From Oscillospiraceae bacterium (GTDB taxonomy: Bacteria; Bacillota; Clostridia; Oscillospirales; Ruminococcaceae), in the NCBI GenBank assembly GCA_022793675.1, contig JAAWDH010000016.1, positions 174,608 through 238,607 on the forward strand: DNA of 64,000 bases, read 5' to 3'. This document shows, in pieces, positions 45,682 through 53,913 of this stretch (positions within the stretch are counted from its first letter, which is position 1; each line of letters starts with the position of its first letter). A program made the position numbers and the translations under genes. A model generated the notes under the pieces. It had not been told where the DNA came from. It saw only the letters and a list, made by a program, of their open reading frames with translations, and ran no database searches.

Positions 45682-47199
45682 TCACAGATGCAAAGGGTTA
45701 TCCGGGCCTGCCGGCGCTTCAAAATCGAAGGGGAGCTTTGACGAAGCGGGTTCCTGCGGCAGCTCCGCCGCAGCGGCAGCCGCTTCGGCGGCTTCTTCAG
45801 GCGTTTTGGCTGTCGGCGCGGCAAAATCTTCCTCGCCCATCAGCCCTTCCTGGGTCAGCATTGCTTCCAGCACCGAAATATCCGCCGATAGATCCATCAG
45901 GTCGTTTTTGACCAGGTCGGCATAAAGGTTCTCAAAGGCCAGCTTGATATTTTTCAGCGCGCTTTTGATTTCAGCCTTTGTCGCTTTGACTTCCGCCGTT
46001 TCCAGCCCGCGCTGCTCCAGGTCGCGGTAGGCTTCCAAAAGCTTGAGGGTCGTCGGCAGGTAGTAGGACATGAATTTGCGGATATCCGAAAGTTTTTCGG
46101 GATGTTCTTCAACATAGGCAAAGATTTTCTGGCAAATTTCCGCCAGCTCGTCAAGCCGTTCGGAAATCTCCGCCTCTGGCAGGTCGGCGTTAATCTCCCG
46201 GATACGCCAGATATAGCGGCTCCCCTCCGCCTTCATCTGGGCGAGGGCCGCCTGGGTGGGGCTGCCCTCGGAAGCCAGCTGCTGCTGGCGGGCGTTTTCC
46301 CGGGTAGCCAGGTACTGCTGATAGGTAGGCTTATTAAGGATGATGCAGGTATGGCGCTCATCAAAATAGCCTTCCGGCAGATAGCGCTGTTCCAGCATCC
46401 GTTCCAAATCCTGCACAGCGCGTTTCTCCGACACGCCCATCGTCGAAGCGATGTCGGAAATTTTGCAGAAATCCTGCCCCCGCAGAAGGCCCCGGTAATT
46501 TTTATAGCGTTTGGTGCGCTTAACGTTGCTCATCCCGACCAGCAAAAGCAGCACGCATAACGCGCACAGCGACCCCAGAACCGAGGTACGCAGGATACCG
46601 CCAAGCTCAATATAGGCAAGCGTTTGGGCAAGGCTTTTCAGGGCAGCCGCCCCAAAGACCGCTGTCCCAGTTATCCCGGCAATACTCTGAAAGACGGCGC
46701 CGCCGCTGCGGATGGGGACCAGCCCCGCGTCTGCCGGGCGGGCCGCAGGCTTCCCGGCCTGCGGCGCTTGCTGCCCCGGCACATAATTCCAGCCGCTGCG
46801 GATAGGCTGCGGGCGGCCGCCCATCTGCCGGCGGATCTGCTGTTGGCGGGCGCGCTGCTGCTGACGGAGCATCTCCTGTTGCTGCTGTTGTTGGGCCTGG
46901 CGGGCCTGCTGCTGGCGGCGGTACTCCTCCTGCTGGCGGGCGCGTTCCTGTTCCCGCATCCGCTGCTGGCGCTCAAATTCCCGCTGGCGCATTTCCTGCT
47001 GGCGCTGGAGCTGCTCCTGCTGGCGGCGATAGGCCTCGCGGCGTCTCGCCTGTTCCTCGGGGGACGCAGGGTCGACGTCAAGCTGGGAAAAAGAGCTGCG
47101 CACGGTGCTTTTCAAATCAGAAAATTCTTGGGAGCTCAGTACCTTCTGCACTGAGTCGTTGATGTCTTTAGCCAAATTCGTAAAAATATCTTCAATCAT
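45682..47199 (-). CDS. XpaC-like 5-bromo-4-chloroindolyl phosphate hydrolysis family protein
   Basis: 505 aa. Residues about 48-130 are a Gln/Arg-rich coiled coil (repeats such as RRQQEQLQRQQEMRQREFER), followed by two membrane segments (about 165-190 and 205-225) and the XpaC-type domain (DFCKISDIASTMGVSEKRAV, then LPTTLKLLEAYRDLEQRG). Such proteins pair with TelA. The Q/R tract is much longer than in Bacillus XpaC and may be a membrane-proximal scaffold. Confidence 0.85.
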   Translation of the reverse strand: MIEDIFTNLAKDINDSVQKVLSSQEFSDLKSTVRSSFSQLDVDPASPEEQARRREAYRRQQEQLQRQQEMRQREFERQQRMREQERARQQEEYRRQQQARQAQQQQQQEMLRQQQRARQQQIRRQMGGRPQPIRSGWNYVPGQQAPQAGKPAARPADAGLVPIRSGGAVFQSIAGITGTAVFGAAALKSLAQTLAYIELGGILRTSVLGSLCALCVLLLLVGMSNVKRTKRYKNYRGLLRGQDFCKISDIASTMGVSEKRAVQDLERMLEQRYLPEGYFDERHTCIILNKPTYQQYLATRENARQQQLASEGSPTQAALAQMKAEGSRYIWRIREINADLPEAEISERLDELAEICQKIFAYVEEHPEKLSDIRKFMSYYLPTTLKLLEAYRDLEQRGLETAEVKATKAEIKSALKNIKLAFENLYADLVKNDLMDLSADISVLEAMLTQEGLMGEEDFAAPTAKTPEEAAEAAAAAAELPQEPASSKLPFDFEAPAGPDNPLHL

Positions 47200-47293
47200 A
47201 GCTTCCTCCGCACCCGTTAAAGGTTACCAAAGGGTACGTTTCCATTATAGCCTTTTTTTGCCCTTTCTGCAATATCTAAACAAAAGAATTCAC

Positions 47294-47357
47294 ATTCTTT
47301 TTTTAATCGCCTGGGTACCCGTCCGCCCCATAACGGCCGCTTGCTGCGTTGGCCCGA
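47294..47357 (+). repeat. Dispersed repeat family, locus F (5'-truncated unit)
   Basis: Only the middle and tail remain: CTTTTTTTAATCGCCTGGGTACCCGT and CCGCTTGCTGCGTTGG. The terminal hairpin is missing. Located between the YcxB-like and XpaC-like genes. Confidence 0.6.
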
Positions 47358-47387
47358 ATAGGGGATTGGCTTAAACGGCGTCTGTCG

Positions 47388-47897
47388 TCAGGCTAAGGCA
47401 GAATTCCTTTCAGCTATGAAACGTCCAAAGTCTGCCGGGCTGCCTTTGACAAAAAATTTTCGGGGCACCCGCAGCAGGTAGTTCTCCCCCTGCCACAGGC
47501 AAAAGTCCCCATTATCCTCTGTCAAAGCGGTAAAGTCCCGGTACTCGCTGGCCACCTGGCTTCTGCCGTCCACCACCGTCACCCTGTCGGCAAAGATAAT
47601 CCGGCGAATCCAGCGCTGGCCGCCGTTGACCTCCAGCACCGCCTGGTACTGCCGCCGGATGGCCAGCTCTGGGCGGAGAAAAGCGCGCTCTGCCGCCAGC
47701 AGGACAAAAAATATCCCCAGCAGTCGGAACACCCCGCCGTACAACATGACGAGCAAAAGCCCCATCAGGGCGATAATCCCTTCCAGCACCCAAGCCGCCC
47801 GCCGGGCCTGTACGGCCTTTTTCCCCAACGGCCGGCGCAGCCAGCTGTAATAAAGCGCTGGCGTGACCTCAAACTCCACCTCGAAGGCTGGTTCCAT
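47388..47897 (-). CDS. YcxB-like membrane protein
   Basis: 169 aa. Two adjacent membrane helices (about 35-72) followed by a C-terminal YcxB-type beta domain (DRVTVVDGRSQVASEYRDFT, NYLLRVPRKFFVKGSPADF). Function unknown. Follows the sialidase-like gene by 12 bases, so the two are likely co-transcribed. Confidence 0.8.
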   Translation of the reverse strand: MEPAFEVEFEVTPALYYSWLRRPLGKKAVQARRAAWVLEGIIALMGLLLVMLYGGVFRLLGIFFVLLAAERAFLRPELAIRRQYQAVLEVNGGQRWIRRIIFADRVTVVDGRSQVASEYRDFTALTEDNGDFCLWQGENYLLRVPRKFFVKGSPADFGRFIAERNSALA

Positions 47898-47909
47898 TCC
47901 TATTCCTCC

Positions 47910-48956
47910 TTAGATCCCCCCTATGTCGGCGCGGGTCAGCGAGCAGCCGACGATATAGCACTTTTCTTCCTGATTTTTGATATAGTCCACCACATAAATC
48001 GTGCCGTCGGGCAGCTGTACCCAGCCGGTATAGCCCAAGTCGGACTCAGGGCTGGTATCGTAATTCAGCGGCATAATCCGCACCCACTGCTTGGCCTTGT
48101 CGCCGGTGAGCACGGTCTCTTTGTCTGTAACGGCGAGGAAGGTGTTCTGCGTCCAGGTCCCCAGCCAGCCTTTCTTAGCGCCCTGGCGGTAGCGATAGGT
48201 AATCATGATTTCGCCGGTGTCAAGAAAACCGCCTGTAGGTCGGTGGCAGCAAGCCAGCGGGATTGTGTAAATATCGCCCCAGTGCTCGCCGTTGTCTTCC
48301 GACTTCGTAACCATACATTCATAGCCCTCCGACGAATTCTCCCGCATAAGACAGACCAAAAGCCCCGGCTCTACCTCTAGGATATAGCCTTCGCAGAGGT
48401 TATAGCGGGGATCCTTTGCCACAACCACCGGCTCCGACCAGGTCACGCCCTTATCGTCGGAATACCACAGCCGCTGCTGAAGGTTATGGAAACCGTCGAT
48501 ATTGCCGGCGTGGCAGGAGATAATCCAGCGGCCCGACTTCGTTTCCAGCAAACGGTCGGGGACAATGCCTTCAAAGCCGGTGGTGACAGGCTCTGTCCAA
48601 TGCTCCCCTTCGCCGTCGCCGAACCAGAGGAAAATTTCCCCGCGGGGGACGCCGTCCCGGCGGATAACCCGGTTGCAGGTTACGGCGATCCGCCCGTCGG
48701 CAAGCTTTGACATCCGCGGACAGTCCCAATGCTCCTTGCCGTCGGAATGGATGGCCTCGGTCATCGGCTTTTTGGGCTGCCAAGTCCTGCCGTTGTCAAA
48801 GCTCTCAGCGTAAACAATACGGGAATAGGAGCGGTCGCCGTGATGGGTGCATTCGCAGAAGGCGCAAATCAGCTTGCCGCTGTCGGTGAGCAGCAGGTCT
48901 GGCCAGGATTCGTAGATTGCACGGTCGTTGCTGACAATGTAACGTTCAATAGCCAT
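47910..48956 (-). CDS. Sialidase-like BNR-repeat protein
   Basis: 348 aa, six-bladed propeller of the GH33-like sialidase superfamily. At least three Asp-boxes are visible (SFDNGRTW, SDDKGVTW, SEDNGEHW). No signal peptide, so it would act in the cytoplasm or not be a classical secreted sialidase. The arginine triad is not certain from sequence alone. It has its own promoter. Next to lysozyme and fucosidase genes, it suggests use of host or microbial glycans. Confidence 0.85.
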   Translation of the reverse strand: MAIERYIVSNDRAIYESWPDLLLTDSGKLICAFCECTHHGDRSYSRIVYAESFDNGRTWQPKKPMTEAIHSDGKEHWDCPRMSKLADGRIAVTCNRVIRRDGVPRGEIFLWFGDGEGEHWTEPVTTGFEGIVPDRLLETKSGRWIISCHAGNIDGFHNLQQRLWYSDDKGVTWSEPVVVAKDPRYNLCEGYILEVEPGLLVCLMRENSSEGYECMVTKSEDNGEHWGDIYTIPLACCHRPTGGFLDTGEIMITYRYRQGAKKGWLGTWTQNTFLAVTDKETVLTGDKAKQWVRIMPLNYDTSPESDLGYTGWVQLPDGTIYVVDYIKNQEEKCYIVGCSLTRADIGGI

Positions 48957-49008
48957 AGTAGTTCCTCCTTATTCGGCTTGTGGAATTTTAGGGGCGATTC
49001 ACTCTCTT

Positions 49009-49038
49009 ATTATAATTCCTGACAGCCCATGACGTCAA
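49009..49038 (-). promoter_or_regulatory. Promoter of the sialidase-like gene
   Basis: On the minus strand TTGACG (49038-49033), an 18-base spacer and TATAAT (49014-49009). Confidence 0.82.
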
Positions 49039-49063
49039 GCTTTTCCAGCAAAACTATAAAGGC

Positions 49064-49149
49064 GGGTCGCTTTCTGAAGAAAGCTCCGCAAAGACTTTTA
49101 TTCGCCAGGATACGCATCAGCACAGCTATAACCGCCTGCTGCGTTGATA
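49064..49149 (+). repeat. Dispersed repeat family, locus G (single unit)
   Basis: Plus-strand unit: GGGTC, hairpin GCTTTC-TGAA-GAAAGC, TCCGCAAAGACTTTTATTCGCC, AGGATACGCAT and CCGCCTGCTGCGTTGAT. Its tail overlaps the 3' end of the lysozyme gene. Confidence 0.85.
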
Positions 49150-49950
49150 AATTCTACCATTTTTCATCTGGCAAAGGGTTTCCAGTTGAACAGCACAGCC
49201 ATAGCGCCAAAATTCCTCCCCACCGCCGTTAAAGACGTTCAGGTCGATAAACGGCTCCTCGCCGGAAAATCCCTCCAGCCGGCCTTTGGAGGAATACTGC
49301 CAAAACACCCAGGTTTCCCCTTCAGCCAGCGCCGGCTGACGCAGCACATCGCGGATCCATAGGTCAAATTCTCCATCCCAGCCCCGCAGATAAAGCCGGT
49401 AACAGCGCATCGTGGTATAGACAATCGGCCTTTGCCCATAGTGCTTAGCGAGAACTGCCAAAAGCGCCGCCAGATTCTCCCGCACCGTTTCAGCGTCCGG
49501 CGGCGCGCGGTCATAGCTGCCGTAAAACTCCAAATCCACCGCCGGCGGCAAGTCGGTCTCCGGCACGGCGGCAATAAAATTTTCAGCCTGCGTCTCCGGC
49601 GCACTGTCAAAGCTGAAAAAATGATAGGCCCCCGTCCGCAGCCCGGCAGCTTTCGCGCCGTCCAGGTTTGCCGCAAAGAAAGGGTCGCGCCAGCTGCTGC
49701 CTTCGGTGGCCTTGACAAAGGCAAAGTCTATCCCCTGGCCGGCAATTGCCGGCCAGTCAATCTCACCCTGATAATGGGAAACATCCACGCCGCGCACCGG
49801 ATAACGCCCCGGCCAGGGATTCTGGAACGATAGAATGCCATAGTGGAACAGAAAGCCTGTCACCAGCGCCAGCGCTAACGCCGCCGCTATCGCGCCCTTA
49901 CCTTTCAGCTTCGTCGTTCTTTTCCCAGGAAAAAGACTGTTTGGAGTCAT
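49126..49950 (-). CDS. Glycoside hydrolase family 25 lysozyme
   Basis: 274 aa. An N-terminal membrane anchor or uncleaved signal (about 19-40) and a GH25 muramidase domain: GVDVSHYQGEIDWPAIAGQG with the catalytic Asp, KATEG, and AVDLEFYG with the catalytic Glu. Cuts the MurNAc-GlcNAc bond of peptidoglycan. Start 49950 follows GGAGG by seven bases. The last about seven codons and the stop (YQRSRRL) are made from repeat locus G. Confidence 0.93.
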   Translation of the reverse strand: MTPNSLFPGKRTTKLKGKGAIAAALALALVTGFLFHYGILSFQNPWPGRYPVRGVDVSHYQGEIDWPAIAGQGIDFAFVKATEGSSWRDPFFAANLDGAKAAGLRTGAYHFFSFDSAPETQAENFIAAVPETDLPPAVDLEFYGSYDRAPPDAETVRENLAALLAVLAKHYGQRPIVYTTMRCYRLYLRGWDGEFDLWIRDVLRQPALAEGETWVFWQYSSKGRLEGFSGEEPFIDLNVFNGGGEEFWRYGCAVQLETLCQMKNGRIYQRSRRL

Positions 49951-49964
49951 TGCCGCACCTCCGC

Positions 49965-50006
49965 ATAAAACAAAGCAGGCAAGGGAAAAGGCTCCCCCTT
50001 GCCTGC
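49965..50006 (-). terminator. Terminator after the fucosidase gene
   Basis: On the minus strand the perfect 11-bp stem GCAGGCAAGGG / CCCTTGCCTGC with a ten-base loop is followed by TTTGTTTTA. The lysozyme start codon is only 15 bases beyond, leaving no room for a promoter. Confidence 0.88.
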
Positions 50007-50087
50007 GCAATCGACGTTCCCCTATTTGCCGCAGACTTTCTTACACAAAGCGGCCCTAGCCGCCCGCCGCAGCGAGTGAAACCTTTC

Positions 50088-51395
50088 CTAACCTTTCAGT
50101 TCCACCTCAATGACAGTGTCAATAGGGTCCGGCAGCTTGGGGCTGCTCCCAAAGGAAACAAAGGCGATATCGGGATAGTTGTCGGTAATCCAACTCTGGG
50201 AGACCTGCATCTCGCTGCCGTCCTGTAGCAGGCGCACCTTTTTAATCTGGTCAGCCTGGATGCCAGTCAGCGGCACAAACCCGACAAGCGGTTCGGTAAC
50301 ATGGTAGTAAAGCAGATTCCCATTGCGGGTAATGCGGCCGTAGTCCGGTTTGGGGACGCCCGCTAGGCCGCAGCCATAGATGGATTTGCTGTTCAAACGC
50401 ATCCAACGGCCAATGCCGGCGAGGATCTCCAGCGACTCAGGCGGGATGTTCCCGCGGGCATCCGGCCCAACGTTCAAAAGCAGGTTGCCGCCTTTTCCGA
50501 CGCACTCTACCAGCTTTTTGATCATCATCTCGGCTGACTTGAAGTGTTTGTCCTTCGCGCAATAGCCCCAGTTGTTGTTCATCGTAATGCAGGCTTCCCA
50601 GGTAACGGGGTTGCCGTTCACATCCCGGATACCTTCGGGCGGAATGATCTGTTCGGGGCTGACAAAGTCGCCGGAATAATCGGTGGGGCTGCCGCTTAAA
50701 AGGCTGCCAAAGCCGGAACCGCTGGCTTCCAGCCGGTTGTCAATCAGGATATCGGGCTGGTAGCTGCGCACCATTTTTACCAGTTCCGACGCCCGCCATT
50801 TCTCGCCGGTCATATCGTCATAAGAAAAGTCAAACCACAAAAGGTCAAGCTTGCCGTAACCCGTGCACAGCTCCTTGACCTGGCCGTGCATATAGGTCAG
50901 ATAATTGTCAAAATTACGCCCAGCTTCCAGCCCTTTATAAGCCTCATTGTCCCGCATTGGGTGCTGGCGGTCGCCATAATGGGGATAATCAGGGTGATGC
51001 CAGTCAAGCAGCGAGTAGTAAAGCCCGACCTTCAACCCTTCGGCGCGGAAAGCCTCTAAGTATTCCCGCACGAGATCCCGCCCGCAGGGGGTGTTGGTCG
51101 ATTTATAATCGGTCAGCGCGCTGTCAAACAGACAGAAGCCGTCGTGGTGCTTGGCGGTGAGGACCGCGTATTTCATACCGGCCTCCTTACAGGCCTTCGC
51201 CCAGGCTTTGGGGTCAAAGTCAACCGGGTTGAACTCCTTGAAAAACGGCTCGTAGTCCTCAATGGTCATACGCTCGGTGCTGCGCAGCCACTCCCCGCGG
51301 GCCGGGATGGCGTAAAGCCCCCAGTGGATGAACATCCCGAAACGGTCGTGGGTAAACCACTGGATGCGCTTATGGTAGGCGTCCCAATCAAACAT
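50088..51395 (-). CDS. Alpha-L-fucosidase, glycoside hydrolase family 29
   Basis: 435 aa, the GH29 barrel with C-terminal beta domain. FTHDRFGMFIHWGLYAIPARGEW is the family's opening; the nucleophile aspartate is in LLWFDFSYDD; GNLLLNVGPDARGNIP is the conserved loop. No signal peptide, so it would act on imported fucosylated oligosaccharides. Own promoter upstream. Fucose-bearing mucin glycans are the likely source (inference). Confidence 0.95.
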   Translation of the reverse strand: MFDWDAYHKRIQWFTHDRFGMFIHWGLYAIPARGEWLRSTERMTIEDYEPFFKEFNPVDFDPKAWAKACKEAGMKYAVLTAKHHDGFCLFDSALTDYKSTNTPCGRDLVREYLEAFRAEGLKVGLYYSLLDWHHPDYPHYGDRQHPMRDNEAYKGLEAGRNFDNYLTYMHGQVKELCTGYGKLDLLWFDFSYDDMTGEKWRASELVKMVRSYQPDILIDNRLEASGSGFGSLLSGSPTDYSGDFVSPEQIIPPEGIRDVNGNPVTWEACITMNNNWGYCAKDKHFKSAEMMIKKLVECVGKGGNLLLNVGPDARGNIPPESLEILAGIGRWMRLNSKSIYGCGLAGVPKPDYGRITRNGNLLYYHVTEPLVGFVPLTGIQADQIKKVRLLQDGSEMQVSQSWITDNYPDIAFVSFGSSPKLPDPIDTVIEVELKG

Positions 51396-51450
51396 AGAAA
51401 TCTGCTCCTTTCATTGTCAGCAATACAGGCTGTCTAGGGGGGTTGCTTTC

Positions 51451-51479
51451 AGTATATCATGCGCCTTGCAGAATATCAA
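51451..51479 (-). promoter_or_regulatory. Promoter of the fucosidase gene
   Basis: On the minus strand TTGATA (51479-51474), a 17-base spacer and TATACT (51456-51451), 56 bases before the start codon. Confidence 0.8.
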
Positions 51480-51537
51480 CTGTTTTTCTATATTTGCAGT
51501 TAAAATTTTATGCGGTTTCTGAAAAAGCGGCTCGTCC

Positions 51538-52032
51538 CTACTGCGCCATCCCTGCCAGCCATTCAAACGCCACCCGCTCGTCGCCGTTTGCCAGATGAAT
51601 GATCCCCCGCCGGGAAAAGCCGTTTTTTAGGAGCATCCGCTGCATCGGCAGGTTCTGCTCGTGAGTGTCAATGCGGATGTAGTTCGCCCGTTCCATGCAG
51701 TAGCGCAGGCAGAACGTCCCCACGCCCCGCCGGCCGGCGGCTGCTACCCGGTGAACCACCCAGTAAGGGCTATCGGAAAGCCAGCTGCCGCCCTCAATCA
51801 TTAGATAGGCGGGATCCGGCCCCGGCCCAAAGTAAAAACAGCCCACAGCTTTGCCCTCGTCCAGGCAGAGATAACTTCTGCCCTGCTCAATGTCGCTTAT
51901 CAGCTGGGCAGCGGGGGGATGGACTGTTCCCCACTGGTCGGGATTTCCCATCTCGCGCATAAATTCCCGCGCAGCGGCATAAAGGGCCTCCATTGCCGGG
52001 AGATCGCTCAGCTCAGATTTACGAATTTTCAT
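51538..52032 (-). CDS. GNAT family N-acetyltransferase, last gene of the aro operon
   Basis: 164 aa. IRKSELSDLPAMEALYAAAREFM at the N-terminus, a GNAT core around VVHRVAAAGRRGVGTFCLRY and the C-terminal block QRMLLKNGFSRRGIIH. Substrate unknown. Start 52032 (MKIRKS) follows GGAAAGG by six bases and lies 14 bases inside aroE, so it is coupled to the operon. Confidence 0.85.
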   Translation of the reverse strand: MKIRKSELSDLPAMEALYAAAREFMREMGNPDQWGTVHPPAAQLISDIEQGRSYLCLDEGKAVGCFYFGPGPDPAYLMIEGGSWLSDSPYWVVHRVAAAGRRGVGTFCLRYCMERANYIRIDTHEQNLPMQRMLLKNGFSRRGIIHLANGDERVAFEWLAGMAQ

Positions 52033-52873
52033 GATGAACCTTTCCATAAAGCAGCGGCTCGACCTGCCGTCGGACGTGGGCCGCCATCGTGTCAAAATCA
52101 AAAGTCAGGTCAGAAAAAATCGAAAAGGCGTACACAGCCTGGTAAATCAGCATCCCCAGGCCGTTCATCGCCGTCAGCCCCCGGCGGCGGCTCTCTTTAA
52201 GCAGCGAGGTTTCGGCGGGTTTATAGACGATATCGCAGACGGCTGCTTTGGTTTCGTCCAAAAAGGAAAAATCGGCAAAATCACCGTCAATCCCAGCCAT
52301 CCCCAGCGGGGTGGCGTTGATGATGACGCCCGCTTCTTTTGCACATTTCCCCATAGACAATGGGGAAAGTTCGCCGATTTCCACCCGCTCGCCCTGGAAG
52401 GCGGCCGCCTTGGCGGGGGTGCGGCAGAGCACCGTAACCTTTTCCGCCCCAACGTCCAGCGCCTTGCGGCAAATGGAAAGGGCCGCGCCGCCCGCTCCCA
52501 ACAGCAGGATTTTCCTGCCCTCCATCTGGACGCCGCAGGCAGCCATCGCCGCCCGCAGGCCGTCGCCGTCGGTGTTATAGCCGTACAAAGCGCCATCCCT
52601 TATTTTGACGGTGTTTACAGCGCCGCAGCTTGCGGCATAGGGGTCAAGCTCCGCCAAATAGGGCAGGATGTTTTTCTTGTGGGGGATTGTGATGTTAAAG
52701 CCGTCCAGTTCCTGCCGGGCTTTCCCGACAAAATCCGGCAAACCCTTTAGCGGCACATGGAAAGCTTCATAGGAACAAGGTTGCCCCAGCTTTTCTGCGA
52801 TAGCCCCCTGAATAGCCGGCGAAAGGGTATGCCCGATGGGGTCGCCGATGACCCCCAGCTTTAGTTTTTCCAT
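52019..52873 (-). CDS. aroE: Shikimate dehydrogenase
   Basis: 284 aa, NADPH-dependent reduction of 3-dehydroshikimate. Substrate site GDPIGHTLSPAIQ and NITIPHK (catalytic Lys), NTDGDG, and the nucleotide loop LLGAGGAALSICRKAL. Overlaps the fusion gene upstream by 13 bases and the GNAT gene downstream by 14 bases. Confidence 0.96.
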   Translation of the reverse strand: MEKLKLGVIGDPIGHTLSPAIQGAIAEKLGQPCSYEAFHVPLKGLPDFVGKARQELDGFNITIPHKKNILPYLAELDPYAASCGAVNTVKIRDGALYGYNTDGDGLRAAMAACGVQMEGRKILLLGAGGAALSICRKALDVGAEKVTVLCRTPAKAAAFQGERVEIGELSPLSMGKCAKEAGVIINATPLGMAGIDGDFADFSFLDETKAAVCDIVYKPAETSLLKESRRRGLTAMNGLGMLIYQAVYAFSIFSDLTFDFDTMAAHVRRQVEPLLYGKVHHENS

Positions 52874-53913
52874 GCCCGCGCCTCCTTAATTTTTTGCAGC
52901 AGCACCTTAGTAGTTTCGGAAATGGGGCCGTTGTTTTCCACGGTAACCTCCGCATAGCGGCGGTAAAGGCCGATGCGCTGCTCATAAAGGCTGAAAATAT
53001 TCCGGCGGTTTTGGGCCAGCAGCGGCCGATCGGCCAAATCCTCGCCGGCAATCGCCATCGGCGCCCTGTCAAGGAACACCACAAGCCCTTTTTGGGACAG
53101 CGCTGCCATGTTTTCCTCCCGCAGCACCACGCCGCCGCCAGTGGAGATAATCACCCCATCCATCCCGGCGCAGCGCTTTGCGCAGGCTGTCTCCATATCC
53201 CGGAAAGCCTTTTCGCCATCTTCAGCAAAAATGGCGCTGATGGGCTTGCCGGCCTCTTTGACGATTTCGTCGTCCATCTCCACCGCCGGCATCCCCAGCG
53301 CCTCTGACAGGACTGGCGCCAGCGTCGTCTTGCCGCAGCCGGAAAGGCCGATCAGCACGATGTTCCTTTTCCTGGCGGTTCCCGCCGCCTGCCTTAGCCA
53401 TTCCTCCTGCAGGATGGCATACAGGAAGGTATCCTGCCAACGGGGGTTGCCCTGCCCATCCTTGAAAAACCAGATATTCTGCCGCAGCTCCCCCTCCCGC
53501 CGCAGCCCCAGCCGCTCTAAAAGCTGCCAGGAACGGCGGTTTTCGGGGTTGCACTCGGCAAAAACACGATGCACCCCCTCGCGAAAAGCGGCATCCAGCA
53601 ACGCTTTCGCCGCCTCCGCTGCAAAGCCCTGCCCCCAATAGCGGCTGTTGAAGACAAACCCCAGCTCCCGGCTGCCGAAGGGCCGTTCACCGAAATAAAG
53701 GTTGCCGATCAGCTTCCCTTCCCCCTTTAAGCAGACTGCGACGAAAGCCGGGTCGTCCGCCCGGCTGGCAGCCTCCTTAACTGCCTGCTCTTTGGAAAAA
53801 ACATCGTAGGGCTCGTACTGCACCGTTTCCGGCTGAGAGAGGTATTCACAAAGGGCCGCCCCGTCCGACGATGCAAAGGGCCGCAGCAGCAGCCTTTCGG
53901 TTTCAATTCTCAT
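52861..53913 (-). CDS. aroK: GNAT acetyltransferase-shikimate kinase fusion
   Basis: 350 aa in one frame. Residues 1-173 are a complete RimJ/RimL-like GNAT domain (TERLLLRPFASSDG, YWGQGFAAEAAKALLDAA, NPENRRSWQLLERLGL). Residues about 183-350 are a complete shikimate kinase: Walker A GLSGCGKTT, VEMDDEI, FRDME, STGGGVV and the lid arginine in LADRPLL. There is no ribosome binding site or ATG at the junction, so it looks like a true fusion. The kinase makes shikimate 3-phosphate; the acetyltransferase's target is unknown. Overlaps pheA and aroE. Confidence 0.92.
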   Translation of the reverse strand: MRIETERLLLRPFASSDGAALCEYLSQPETVQYEPYDVFSKEQAVKEAASRADDPAFVAVCLKGEGKLIGNLYFGERPFGSRELGFVFNSRYWGQGFAAEAAKALLDAAFREGVHRVFAECNPENRRSWQLLERLGLRREGELRQNIWFFKDGQGNPRWQDTFLYAILQEEWLRQAAGTARKRNIVLIGLSGCGKTTLAPVLSEALGMPAVEMDDEIVKEAGKPISAIFAEDGEKAFRDMETACAKRCAGMDGVIISTGGGVVLREENMAALSQKGLVVFLDRAPMAIAGEDLADRPLLAQNRRNIFSLYEQRIGLYRRYAEVTVENNGPISETTKVLLQKIKEARAWKN

